A stretch of DNA of 64,000 bases from Citrus sinensis (taxonomy: Eukaryota; Streptophyta; Magnoliopsida; Sapindales; Rutaceae): contig NC_068558.1 of assembly GCF_022201045.2 (NCBI RefSeq), positions 46,837,001 through 46,901,000 on the forward strand. Direction: 5' to 3'. Positions within the stretch are counted from its first letter, which is position 1, and each line of letters opens with the position of its first letter. The notes beneath the pieces are model-generated. The model was not told the origin of the DNA, did no database searches, and saw only the letters and a program-made list of their open reading frames with translations. Positions 24,736 through 36,610 of this stretch are shown one piece after another. Both the position numbers and the translations under genes were made by a program.

Positions 24736-26835
24736 ATGGCGAGCAGCTTGGTGGCGAATCGTTTTGCTTTTGTTTTACTGAAAACTGAAAAAACGGTTGC
24801 CAAATTCCATTCCTTTCCCTTATCTGAAAGATTGAGATTGAGACCCTGCAAGTTTAAGACTAAGAATCAGTTCACCACAAACTGCTGTGTTTCCTCTGCC
24901 CATGACGAAAAGTACAGCAACAAGCAAGTCATCAGTGTAACTCCTCCCCTTTACGACTACATCCTCCGAAATGTTCGTGAGCCCGAGGTACGTACCGTCC
25001 ATTCCTTTCCATCAGTGAGCAACTCCCTACGGCGTCGTTTCCTCGTTTTTCTTTTATAGTTTGCCCCCGCCAACGACCCCCCCCCCCCCCCCCCCCCAAA
25101 AGGAAAAAAAGAAAAAGAAAAAAGATTTCTCTTCTTTTTGGTTAATTTTATTTTTTACATGTGGATGTTGGCGCTTCAGATTTTGCGTCAACTGCGGGAA
25201 GAGACTGCTGGTATGCGTGGTAGCCAGATGCAGGTTTATCATTCTGTGGCTTCTTTGTTTAGGATTTTGATGCACATTATTATATGCGGCACTACATGTT
25301 GTCATTTGATTTTTAACTGAATATTGCCTGCATGGCTACATATTTTGTTTATTTATAAAGGTTTCGCCAGATCAAGCACAGCTACTTGCAATGCTTGTAC
25401 AGATTCTCGGTGCACAACGGTGTATAGAAGTTGGTGTGTATACTGTATGTGTATCTAGCTATTCCACTTCAATTCTTTCGCTGTTTTCTGTAAGTTGTGA
25501 ATATCAGTATTGTTCATCGTCTGGCCAGCTTTAGATTTTCTGCTCAAATGTTGTTGCATAGAATTTCATGTCTTTTGCAGAGTAATTTAATGTCATAGCA
25601 GCTTGCCGTCTTGCTGATATGAATATGCTTATATTATTCTTCAGGGATACTCATCATTGGCTATTGCACTAGTGCTGCCGGAATCTGGTTGTCTTGTTGC
25701 TTGTGAAAGAGATGCCAGGTCTCTTGAGGTTGCAAAAAAGTATTATGAGCGAGCTGGTGTTTCGCATAAGGTAGTATCTCTTTATATCTGTTCTAACATT
25801 GCTATGTATTTTGAAATTTGTGGCATCTGCAGATGGTAGAGACTAGCTTATACAACTCCATGTTCTACGTTGACAATTGTGTACTAGTACATGTATAATC
25901 TTATTTTTTATGACACATCTGAGTAGCTCTGAGACAATTTGTTGAAATTAGGTAAAAATTAAGCATGGATTAGCAGCAGATTCCCTAAAAGCTCTGATTT
26001 TGAATGGCGAAGCTTCCAGGTGAAGCAATATTTGTGTTATGTTCCATTTTTACCCAATAGTAGTATTCAACTCTTCTACTCGCAAGAAACAGTAGGCCTG
26101 TAGTAAGGATTCTCTTTTACTGAAAATCATGTCTATCCATCATAATATGATACCTTTTCCCTCTTCTAAACTGAGTTCTTCTTGTGCGGCTAGTCATTGC
26201 TACTCCCACAGCCCAAAATCTTTTTGGGCAGCCAAATATTAAAATATTTACATATTTACTCTTTTATGCAGCTATGATTTTGCATTTGTTGATGCTGAAA
26301 AAAGGATGTACCAGGAGTACTTTGAATTGTTGCTGCAACTGGTAAGACTGAAATGTGGTCCTCAATAGCCTGTTCGAGATCCTTCTACTCATTTATTTTT
26401 ATTCCTTTGTTAAATAATTTCCCTTGCTTCCGGATCACAGATTTGTAAGGGTGTAACTGTTAATCTCTTGTTAGTTGTTACAGATCAGAGTTGGGGGAAT
26501 CATCGTAATTGATAATGTCCTTTGGCATGGAAAAGTTGCTGACCAGATGGTAAACTATTGACTATATTTGTAAAAGCTTTGTTCTCTAGAAAAAAAAGAG
26601 CCTACTGTTCTAATGATACTTCTTAATAGGTAAATGATGCTAAGACTATCAGCATTAGGAATTTTAATAAAAATCTAATGGAGGACGAGCGTGTAAGCAT
26701 TAGTATGGTGAGTATATGTGTTCTCTGTATATTCTTTAGCAAGTTCCAATAGCCCCTTTAGTTGATATTATCCTAAACCTTTTGAATTCTAAGGTTCCTA
26801 TCGGAGATGGCATGACAATCTGCCGGAAAAGATGA
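24736..26835 (+). CDS. CCoAOMT-family SAM-dependent O-methyltransferase
   Basis: Nine exons in frame give 279 residues: 24736-24987, 25180-25233, 25361-25444, 25645-25770, 25952-26019, 26272-26341, 26484-26549, 26630-26707 and 26794-26835. The first 60 residues (MASSLVANRFAFVLLKTEKT...) look like a transit peptide. The class I O-methyltransferase core follows: LYDYILRNVREPE, SQMQVSPDQAQLLAMLVQIL, SAM-binding motif CIEVGVYTGYSSLAIALVLP, CERDARSLEVAKKYYERAG, FAFVDAEKRMYQEYFELLLQ, and GGIIVIDNVLWHGKVAD. The pattern is that of caffeoyl-CoA OMT relatives with a divalent-metal site (D in FVDA, DN in IDN). The matches I recall are At3g61990 and At3g62000; the substrate is unknown to me. The short last exon ends MTICRKR. 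The gene is divergent from the fibrillin gene. Confidence 0.87.
25078..25097. repeat. Poly-C tract in OMT-like intron 1
   Basis: About 19-20 consecutive C residues followed by an A-rich run. It sits in the first intron. Long C runs are rare in plant DNA and prone to sequencing length error. Confidence 0.85.
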
Positions 26836-27738
26836 TCATTATTTATTCTGCAACTTGTTCCAGAAAGAAGTTCAAGATGCATGAGCATTGTGCAGCAGAA
26901 ATTTCCTATGTGGCAGTCTCTGAAAGGACACTCGAATAGTTGACAAGTTGCAAGATATTGTTCCAAATGTGATGTAACCATGTGCAGGCCTGGCAGTGTA
27001 CTGAGGATGACCGATACAAATAGAAATGTGGATCTGAAATTGAAATTGATTGATGTTCTGTTCCGAAATAGAATGCTGGGATGAAAGTCTATCCTTATTG
27101 ACACCATGTTGTTGTAATCTTAGCTTGTTCTTCGGACATAATATTAAACGGTGTGATGAAGAGTTTGCTTACCTTTTTGGAGAAGACTGTAAGTCAAAGT
27201 TTACCAAAGAGTGTCTTTAATAAGTCTTTAGTCCTGGCCATTTTTTTCACGAATTAAACGTCATTTTCTTTTGGGTTTGGTTGGACACAAACGTATCAGA
27301 CAATAGTTCCGGCTCTTTCTGTCTGTTTCTCATGTTTTCAGATAGAAGTTTTAGCAGAAGTTGTCATACAAAACTCGAGGAAAAGCCAATACGCTTACAC
27401 TGGCATGATAACAACTATCAAGCCGCTGGCCTAGTAACAAGGGGAGTGAGTCAATGACAGGCTGGCATAGCAGCAACTCAAGAATTTAAGAAAGCCTCAT
27501 GATAGGCACCCATAGTTACTAACGGGAATCAACATCCTTAAAAACAATACGAACGCAAATCCAAAATATTCTCTCACCCAAATCAAGGCTCCCCTCCAAT
27601 ATAAGACAAGAAGTAAGATCCAATTCGATTCACATACAATATCTTTACCCTTATCATCAAATTAAAGATTCAAATCAGATCCTCTCTATACTTTTCTCTA
27701 TCTGATCATCCCCATCCTCTTCCTGTAGCATAACAATC
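26836..27738. other. 3' UTR of OMT-like gene and promoter of UNC93-like gene
   Basis: No gene seen. The left part is probably the OMT 3' UTR. The right part (about 27540-27738) is pyrimidine- and CCC-rich, typical of a plant 5' leader, ahead of the ATG at 27739. Confidence 0.5.
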
Positions 27739-29266
27739 ATGGGATTTGAAGGCGACGAGGAAGCAGCAGCGATACAAATATCACCAAAATACTCTCTTTT
27801 CAGGTACAACTCACCCTTGGTTCAAGTTAGCCTGATAGGTCTAGTATGCTTCTGCTGCCCAGGCATGTTCAACGCCCTCTCTGGCATGGGAGGCGGGGGG
27901 CAACTTGATCCAACAGCCGCTAACAACGCCAACACCGCTCTCTACACCACCTTTTCCGTATTTGGAATCCTTGGTGGAGGCGTTTATAACATCTTTGGAC
28001 CCCGAGTGACCCTTGCTGCTGGCTGCTCCACCTATGTTCTCTATGCAGGCTCTTTCCTGTACTATAACCACCACCACGATCAGACCTTTGCCGTTGTTGC
28101 TGGTGCAGTGCTTGGCATCGGCGCAGGCCTTCTCTGGGCTGGACAAGGCGCAATCATGACTTCGTATCCAACTGCTACCCGTAAAGGAACCTATATCTCT
28201 CTGTTTTGGAGTATCTTTAACATGGGTGGTGTCGTTGGTGGCCTCATTCCTTTCATCATGAATTATCACCGTACTGATGCTGAAAGTGTCAATGACAAAA
28301 CTTACATTGCATTCATGTGTTTTATGTCAGCCGGTGCTGCTCTTTCACTTGCAATCTTGCCTCCTAGTCGTGTGATTAGAGATGATGGTACCCGATGCAC
28401 CAACATTAAGTATTCAAAAGTCTCCACCGAGGCCATTGAGATTTTGAAACTCTTTCGTAACTGGAAGATGCTTCTTCTCTTCCCTGCTGCATGGGCTAGC
28501 AACTTCTTCTACAGTTACCAGTTCAACAACGTTAATGGGTTGATGTTCAATTTGAGGACTAGAGGATTGAACAATGTCTTCTACTGGGGTGCTCAAATGT
28601 TGGGATCAGTTGGAATTGGGTACGTGATGGACTTCAGTTTCCAAAGTCTAAGGACAAGAGGTTTAGTTGGAATTGGGATCGTTGCTTTATTTGGGACTGC
28701 AATTTGGGGTGGTGGCCTTGCCAGCCAGTTGAATTACTCTCATGATGATCCCCCTAAACGATTGGATTTCAAAACCTCCGGCAATGATTTTGCGGGACCA
28801 TTTGTTTTGTATTTCAGCTATGGGTTACTTGATGCCATGTTTCAAAGCATGGTTTATTGGGTGATTGGAGCGCTGGCTGATGATTCTGAGACCCTCAGCA
28901 GGTATTCTTTGACTTTACTCGAGCAAGCTTTTGTCCGTGATCACATTGTCCTTATCTCATTTATTTTCTTGGCACCGTGTGAATTGCAGGTATACCGGGT
29001 TCTATAAGGGAGTGCAAAGTGCGGGAGCTGCAGTCGCTTGGCAAGTTGACACACACAAGGTCTCCTTGCTCTCTCAGTTGATCATAAATTGGTCACTTAC
29101 TACAGTGAGCTATCCGCTACTTGTTGTCTTGGTCATGCTGGCTGTAAAGGATGATGATAAATCAAAAGAGGGGACTACAAATGGCTCTGATCTTCCCTCA
29201 GCTCCGACAATTGCTGGAAATATCGCTAAAGATTACAATGAGCCTGTCAACTCTACAGCTACCTGA
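27739..29266 (+). CDS. UNC93-like major facilitator superfamily protein
   Basis: Two exons (27739-28901 and 28990-29266) give 479 residues. After an acidic cytosolic start (MGFEGDEEAAAIQISPKYS) come about eleven to twelve hydrophobic segments. The first holds LVQVSLIGLVCFCCPGMFNA, followed by FNALSGMGGGGQLDPTAANN. Segment 2-5 motifs include GAVLGIGAGLLWAGQGAIMT and SLFWSIFNMGGVVGGLIPFI, a loop at IGYVMDF, and YVYWVIGALADDSE-like text near residue 375. This is the plant UNC93-like family (relatives I recall: At1g18000 and At1g18010; animal UNC-93 modulates potassium channels). Substrate and membrane are not known from the sequence. The tail after the last helix is polar and acidic. The gene is convergent with the TCF25-like gene 590 bp away. 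Confidence 0.87.
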
Positions 29267-29855
29267 CATTAGTTCCTATCCTTGCTTTCTCTAAAGGCTC
29301 TAAAATCTTGGGGTGTGGAATCGTGATTTCAAATTTGTGATGTAACAAGTGTTCAGCAGTGGATTCATATTTTTGTGTCATAACTTGCAGAATACCAGTC
29401 ACAGGCCTTAAGTAACATGCTAGGAAATTCTTAAATGTTATCGTGCACAACTTTTGAAGGTGAAGAGGATGAGAAAAATAAGTCTGAAGTCCGCCATGAT
29501 TTGCTTGCATATCTGCGAGTGTTTGGTTTAACTAATGAACTTAAACAAAACAATTCTCAAGTAATCTATGGTGCATTTATCAAACACAGAAGACACCTCT
29601 GCTTTGGTATAATCACTTTGTTGAAATGCTATGTAAAGAAAATATACTAAATCGACTTTCATAACAAGTTCCACACCCAGTTGAGCATAAAATCTAAGGA
29701 TAACAAATAGCTAGGTAAAATTGGCTGGACAGATCACTTGCTACATGCAAGTTCCTCTCAGATGCCCTATCAAAATCTTTACAAGTAATGGATATTCAAC
29801 AGTGACCAAACCAGGAAAGGGAAACTTTTGCTTGAAGCATTAACCTCAATGCCAC
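29267..29855. other. Convergent 3' regions of UNC93-like and TCF25-like genes
   Basis: About 590 bp between two stops on opposite strands. No gene or clear repeat; presumed 3' UTRs. Confidence 0.55.
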
Positions 29856-32800
29856 TCAATCTTCCTGATTCTCTTGAAAATGCCCATTAATTTGGTAGTC
29901 CTCATCAGCTGCAATACCATCTCCTCCATCCCCATAATTAACCCAAGGAAGCATTGACTCAAACAAGACAGCCAAAGGATTGCGATTTGCAACATCACGT
30001 GGGGGTGGAGCTTGGCCGACGTCATGAGGATTACCGGCGTGGATCGCATTATGCATGGCTTCCCCCATCCTTGCATCAACCACAAAGTTTTGTAGGTTAT
30101 CAGGTGGAAGAGATGAAACTGCATCAGAGAAATCCTGAACCAATAAATGAGCATACCTGGCAAAGAAAAAAATTTAATCATGTCAACTCCAAGACAAATA
30201 ATTACATTGTTAAAAAGAATTGAAAAAACAAATTGTATTGTTACAAATTGATTTGTATAATCTAAACTGGGGAAAAAAATGAGATGTAGCAAAAATTTTA
30301 TTCGGCAACAATGCTAATTCGGATAACTCTTTAAGTTAACATCACACCATGGCCACAAATTTGATTCAACAAACAGTAATTTAAAAATTGAGGAAAAGAG
30401 CACACATGCAATCTACAGTAAAAATTCCCCAAAAGAAAGGTTCAGCAACAGCAATTAAGATAACAACTAAAGAGTTCAATTACTCACTCATTTTTTTCAG
30501 ATGAGAATGCTTCCTCTCTTACACAGGCCCAGTCCTTGGCTTCACTTCTATTGTGTTCCAATGTTTCAATAACCAGCTTTGCGGTGTCTCGAAGCAATTT
30601 TTGTAGATCTGGAAGCCTCCATATAATATAGCTCCTCTCCACATATATATTGATCAGGTGATCCAAGGAGGGGATCTTGGTTTCATCTGAATGGAAGTAA
30701 CTGTGCGCAAGTATTTTTGTCCATGCCTGATCTTTTAAAGGTACCTTTGCCACTAGTTTCTTAAGAACTGAAGGGTGAAGCATCAGAGCTTGCTTCATAA
30801 GATCAGCTGAAGTAGCCTTTGTATTATCTTTATGAGCATCTTGTGACGTTTGCTCTCGCTCAAGATAAAACCGACAAATAGAAAGGGAATATGAGAAATT
30901 GGGGAACAACCACAAAGAATTATCACTTTTATAGTCTTCAGAGAACTGTTCTAACCATGAATATTCCCCAGCCCTTACAGCAAAGTAGTCAATGCAGAAC
31001 AAGGCCCCCATTGGATCTTCAGAATCAAGAGAAAGTAACAGTTTGCACACTTCCAAGGCAGATCGATGACAGCCACGTCTGTCCATGTTTATCATGTGAG
31101 TGAAAAGTGCCTTGAACAATGGTTTGTTTGTTTCATGGCTGAATTTCAATTGGCAATTCCCCTGCAAAGGGGTGAACATTGGATTCCATGCACATTCTAA
31201 GGCATATAGACACTTCGCAACAGCATCTGCAGCCATCTGATGTTCAGCCACAAATTTAAAATAGTCCGACATCGTTATCAATGAATCCAAATGATAAGGA
31301 TGATACATCAAAACACTTGCTACACCATTGAGATCGTGAATAGCTTGGGCAGCTTCAAATGCTCTCTGAGCTTGACCATAAGTAGGTGAGTGGACATATC
31401 TACACAAATGCACAAAGACAAACAGCACAGATGTAAAATCAAAATTATATTCAGCCAAACACATGATCTTGAAAATGGGGATGAGCATTTGTAAATAAAC
31501 CAAGTTAAAAATGAGATACAAGCCAGAGGAGGGTGGGGAGATGGAAAAGAGCATAGCACTCCAAATAAGTGCATCTGCAATAAAGCTTTTACTAAAGGCA
31601 AGTGGTAATAAACAGAGGACCAGACAAATAACAGTCTCAAGAGAAAAATCCAAGTAATGGAAATGGCCATTTAACATTTCCTAATGTATGTAGCCAAGTT
31701 AATTTCGCTTACAACTGCAAATAGAAAAGTCAGTGCTTACATGCACTGCAAAAGTAGGTCCATTCCATAAATGATAACGAAGACACCTGATGTTTATTTT
31801 TCAATTAGCTTAAACCCAATGTTTGTTTGTCCATTCACTTAAACCCAACTTGGGAGAAAGATAAAGCAAAAGGGGAGAATAGACAGCCTCAAGAAGTGAA
31901 ATCAAATAAAGCAAGCCAAGAAGGCCAAGAAGGCCAAGGTTAAAATTTACCTGAAGTAGTTGTATCCATCCTTGCTTTCCAGAAATTCCATTGAAAAACT
32001 TGCGTCCCAACGAGGCCAATGGTCAGATGGAGAGACTAATATAGTCTTTCTAATATGATGAGTGACACGTCTTGCCCCACGCACTGGTCTAGAACTGCCA
32101 CTCTGTTGATTTCTCTCAAATGACTTCACCACTTTGGATCCAAATATTCTTCGCAGCTCATTTTCAACATTCAAATACTTGGGATCTATTTGATATACAG
32201 AAGGTGGATGCTGTTTTACTACATTACTACGAACTTTAGCATTCTCTAGTTTAGCTTTTGAAGGCCCAGGTTGATTAGTAGAAGAGTCAATACCCAAAGA
32301 TAAAGAATCTAAATCCTCATCCAATTGCCATTCAGCTTTATCAGTATTTGAAGTAGAACCCTCCTTGCTTTTCTTCTTTTTCTTTTTCTTTGACTTCTGA
32401 TTGGATGTTGGTACAACATCTCTGGTACTTTGCTGTGCAGACAGTTCCTTCTTATCCCCATCTCTGCTCGAGGCTTCATCAGCAACCTCTGTCTCCTGCA
32501 GAATACAGAAAGTACTGATTGTTAACTGTAACAAGTAAAGCGTGCATTGAGCAGGAGATGCATAAAGCCTTTCTGTCACAGCCAGTAAAGATAGGAAAAA
32601 CATTACAAAGACATCTAAAATAAGCATCATTCAAAAAATAACATACGGCATATCAGGAGCAAGGTAAAGGAGACATAAACAAGAAACAAAACCAACTGAA
32701 CAAACAATACTGACACCAAAAGAGCAGCTCAACAATTGACAGAGCCTCCTGTAGTCATCTTATCAAACCAAATTCCACCACCTTCCAATAATATTTCTTA

Positions 32801-33226
32801 TTGGCACAAGAGATTAAGCATATCAATAAATTAAACTTACATCAGTTCCTCTGAGATACCTAGGTATATACCTTCACAAACATTGATCACTCAGAAAAAT
32901 ATTTCTCAGTAATTCCGATGAACCAATTAAAAAACGTATATATACGCCCAAATCCAGTTCCAATTTTATAACAATAGCAATGAATATAACAATTAAAAAC
33001 CCGTAAAAAACAATAACAAGAATATTTATAATATACAATAATTAAGGTCGGAGAAAAAGACCTGGTCCGGGTCATCATCACCGTCGTGGAGGAGGTCGAA
33101 GGGGTTTATGGAAGAACGAGGAGCCGAATCAGGAGACTCTGATTCATCGTCTTTCAGCTGCTCTTCTTCTTCTAGCTGTTGCTGTTCTTGTTCTTTGACA
33201 ACTTTCTTGAACAATCTACTCGACAT
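29856..33226 (-). CDS. TCF25-like protein (RQC complex component family)
   Basis: Four minus-strand exons in frame (33062-33226, 31951-32495, 30488-31399 and 29856-30156) give about 640 residues. The start MSSRLFKKVVKEQEQQQLEE is acidic and Glu/Gln-rich, then comes a poly-Lys run (KSKKKKKKKSKEG, near residue 85). The TCF25 domain (Pfam PF04910 type) starts with YLNVENELRRIFGSKVVKSF, continues with KTILVSPSDHWPRWDASFSM and VHSPTYGQAQRAFEAAQAIH, then HPYHLDSLITMSDYF, and runs to the C-terminal helices ending near WRLPDLQKLLRD. TCF25/NULP1 is the homologue of yeast Rqc1, which acts with Listerin on stalled ribosome products; a plant role is inferred. The Arabidopsis counterpart I recall is At2g46900. 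The exon 3 donor (TGA|GTGAGT) and the exon 4 acceptor rebuild a Glu codon. Confidence 0.88.
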
Positions 33227-34203
33227 TATTGGCTCTTACAAATTTGATTCGAGGTTTCAGTTATCATGTGTAGTGTAGATTTTATATGCGTCCTACCGGG
33301 GAAGAACAGAGGACGGGGGGCATTTAGGGAATATAATTTAGGGAAGACAGTATGTAGATAGACGGTTTTTTGAAATAATTATAATTATAATAAAATTTTC
33401 AAAAATTACAAAAATAACATTAAATTTCGTAAAAGGAGCCACTTAAACTTCCATAGAAAGTAGTGTCCGTTTTGAGTAGCAGATTAGACTTATTAATTAA
33501 ATTCACTTAAAAAATTTAAATATCTTACTATTAATTTATTAATTTTTAGAGATTAAAAAATATTTTTTATTTATTGCAGTGAATTAGTAAAATTAAAAAT
33601 GTTATGCAAGATGCGTCGTTTATAAATGAATATATAAATCATATTGTGCGTGTGTGTATCCATAAAATAGATGATATGTCAGACGATTTTTTATCTTTAC
33701 GACAAATGACAAAGCAACAGAACATGCACGACATGTAGATTGTAGTTCGAACAGATAAATGGTATATTGTAAGATTTTTCCTTTGGACTTATGAACTTGT
33801 ATGATATGTCATTTATAATTTTAGTAGCCAGAAACTTGTTTCAGCCGGGACATATTAAACGTATAATACAAACCATGAATGCAGTTTAACTAAGTATAAA
33901 GACATTTTGGACCGTTCGAGTAATAATAAAGCGTAAAATCAGATGTTTAGCTCGTAAAGTTTTTTATCCCCATCTAAAACTTTTATCTTTTTCTAAACAT
34001 ATAATACAATTTCAAAATATTTAAATAATAATATATGACACCATAACCATATTTTTATTTTTATTTCTTGATAGATTTTTACTAATTACCGTTGTCCTGC
34101 AAGTTTATGTGCTTTGAAAACAACAATATATGATGGATTCATTGTCAATACAATAATACACAATATTTTCACGTGCACAATTATTATTGTATACAATAAT
34201 ATA

Positions 34204-34637
34204 CAATAAAATCTGGATCCGAGACATCCGAAAGATCTGGATGTAGGAAATCAAGATCTGCACGGATTCGGATCCGAATGCAAGTGCATTTAAAAAATTG
34301 AATATCTAAATCAAGTTATATTTTATTTTAAATAAATAATTAAATAAAAAATATATATTAAAAATTAAAATTTATTTGTGAATTTATGATGATGTTATAT
34401 GCTAGTCATGTTAAATTATGATTGAATTTTATTTGATATTATTAGGTAAATTATTGAATTTTTAAATTATATATTAAATTATTAAATTTTAATTTTTGCG
34501 GATCTAGATATCCGGAATATCCGTCCGCATCCATTGTGGATATTACCCGCATCCAAATCTGCATTTTTTTTGCAGATCTGCATAGAGAAATGCGGATCTG
34601 TATGCATCTACATCTAAATCCGCATCCGAATTTTACT
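34204..34637. repeat. Possible hAT-like MITE with GGATCCGAAT-type ends
   Basis: The left part is dense in ATCTGGATCCGAGACATCC and CGGATTCGGATCCGAATG motifs. The right part carries the opposite-strand forms (ATCCGTCCGCATCC, CGCATCCGAATTTTAC). The middle is AT-rich. The arrangement is of imperfect terminal inverted repeats about 60 bp or more long. No target duplication was clear, so the ends are approximate. Confidence 0.4.
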
Positions 34638-35230
34638 AACCCTAAACGAGAGGGAAAATAGATAAACTTATTTTTTTTTATATAATTTTGTATTTTTTTT
34701 AGTTATTACTTTTTTTTTAATATCTTTTATCTTTATAGAGGCGTCGCTAATTCATGTTTATAAAATCAAAATAACTAATAAATTTAATTTTTTTTAGTGA
34801 ATGTTAAATTTGAAACTCTTCAAAAGTATCTAGACAATTTTAGTATTTTTAATACTGAGCTGCGGCATTATCACAAATTCAAAGTAATTATGGATTGATT
34901 TAAAACTACTCTTCAAATTTTTCCAAAGCCAGCTTTGGCATGTGCCTCAATTGGTCCTATACTTGCTTCGCCGGTGATAGATAGTGAAAATTAAGTAAAG
35001 TTCATATCATTTTTCAATATTTAATTTCATTGATAGATAGCTAATTCAAATACTGAAAAGTTGTGTAAAATTAAAGTGTCTATATGACAATATAATAATA
35101 GTAGGCTTACACAGTTGAAGGGATACGAACCGTGCATCTCCGTTATATATGTAGAACATTACTCTTTGACAATAATACCTCAAACTAATATGAGTTAAAT
35201 TTTTAATTGGTTACAACCTGCCAATATTAT

Positions 35231-35485
35231 TAACTATTAAGAGTAATGATACATCTACAAACTTTAATGTAAATTATTTTTGTGTAAACTAGTGTAATAT
35301 AATATAGATGGTTGAATGAAAATACTACACCGTCCGCATGATTTATCTGACTTATTTCATATTTTTCCTCAATCAATGATATAATGCCATATTATTTTTT
35401 ACAAATATCACGTGAACCATTTGGTGTTTTCATTCAATCGAACATATTATATCAGGTTAGCTTGCACAAAAATATTTGGTATTTT
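35231..35485. repeat. Foldback MITE, about 250 bp
   Basis: The left arm (about 35265-35330: TTATTTTTGTGTAAACTAGT ... GGTTGAATGAAAATAC) pairs with the right arm (about 35425-35490), whose opposite strand reads ATATTTTTGTGCAAGCTAAC ... GATTGAATGAAAACAC. Arms are about 60 bp with scattered mismatches. Superfamily not determined. Confidence 0.5.
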
Positions 35486-36487
35486 TTTTAATATTTAAAA
35501 TTTACTAATATGTAAATTTATAATCTCCTATTTTGAATTATTATTAGGAGACTTAAAAGTAATTTACTTTTAAAAAATTAAAAGATAATTTTGGTGTCTG
35601 GTAATTTTTTTTAAGAACCACTTTTAGCAAAATATTCTCATCTTACATCAAATGTTGAAAAGTAAGGAATAGTAACTTATGAAAATATGATTTTAAAAAT
35701 TAGTTTTATACTTGATATAATTTCATATATATATAACTTCAAAATTATTCTCATTCAATTAGGAAATAAAATCATCAATTTAAAGAGATTATTATTATTA
35801 TTACCAATTAATTAAGATAAAAGTAAAAAAAAATACAATTAATGAAATAAAAATTATTATTTTAGTTATCAGTTATAATACATGCACATAAAAATAATTA
35901 CATATACATATTTATAAATACATGTGTAAATAAATTTTATTAAACATTATATGTATTGAATCAATTATATTTTTACTAAATATATACGACTGGTTTTTAA
36001 ACTTACGTACTTTCAGAAAATAAATTTTAAAATTATAGTACAATTAACATTAATTATTTTTCAAAATTATAATGTTATTAAACTTAAATTACCCTCACTA
36101 ATTTTTAAAGGAAATTATAAATTTATAATAATAGCGTCTGTTAACTCTCACTACCAACTACAAGCCAAGCCCTAGTGGCTAGACACACTTTCGTTTCAGG
36201 ACTGTGATCTCTTTGGAAACATTATTGTTTATTTATTTATTTTAAGTAAATAGTGATTGCAAATTAAGTTATGATTTTTATAATAATATTTTTCGAAATT
36301 AATTGAGGAAGAAATTAAGTCGGTCGAAATTTTGCTGGGCGGAAAATACAAACACTGTAAAGTCCGACCACCCAGGCGAGGTAAGAAGATAACGGCTTTA
36401 CTCACTCAGTTTGGACGCAACTAGAAGAAGAAACAACATTTACGCAAACAGCCCGTAAGTTAAAATCAAATTACTTTCTACATGGTT

Positions 36488-36504
36488 TCAGGGTTTAGGG
36501 TTTT
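36488..36504 (+). promoter_or_regulatory. Telobox-like motif in TOC34 leader
   Basis: AGGGTTTAGGGTTTTTG matches the plant telobox (AAACCCTAA on the other strand), common near the transcription start of genes active in dividing cells and of nuclear genes for translation and organelle biogenesis. It lies in the probable 5' UTR intron about 110 bp before the ATG. Confidence 0.5.
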
Positions 36505-36610
36505 TGGTTGAAGGGATTTGTATCTTTCTAGGGTTTGTAAGTAATTCTGTTGTTTTTGTATAATTCGCGCGTTTTTTACTCTTTGTTCTCGTTTGATTAG
36601 GAAGAAATCA

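Larger units (their letters stand above)
33227..36610. other. AT-rich intergenic between divergent TCF25-like and TOC34 genes
   Basis: About 3.4 kb without a recognisable gene, very AT-rich in the middle. It contains at least two repeat-like elements (listed separately). The right end (36350-36610) is the TOC34 promoter and leader; a probable 5' UTR intron runs from a GTAAGT near 36452 to TTGATTAG ending at 36600. Confidence 0.55.

Noticed and set aside
25054-25305. Open frames with Gly- or Pro-rich starts over a poly-C tract
   Set aside because: These are products of the homopolymer in intron 1 of the OMT-like gene, on both strands.
27841-28269. Long minus-strand open frame opposite the UNC93-like gene
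   Set aside because: It is the mirror of a GC-rich coding exon with no family resemblance of its own.
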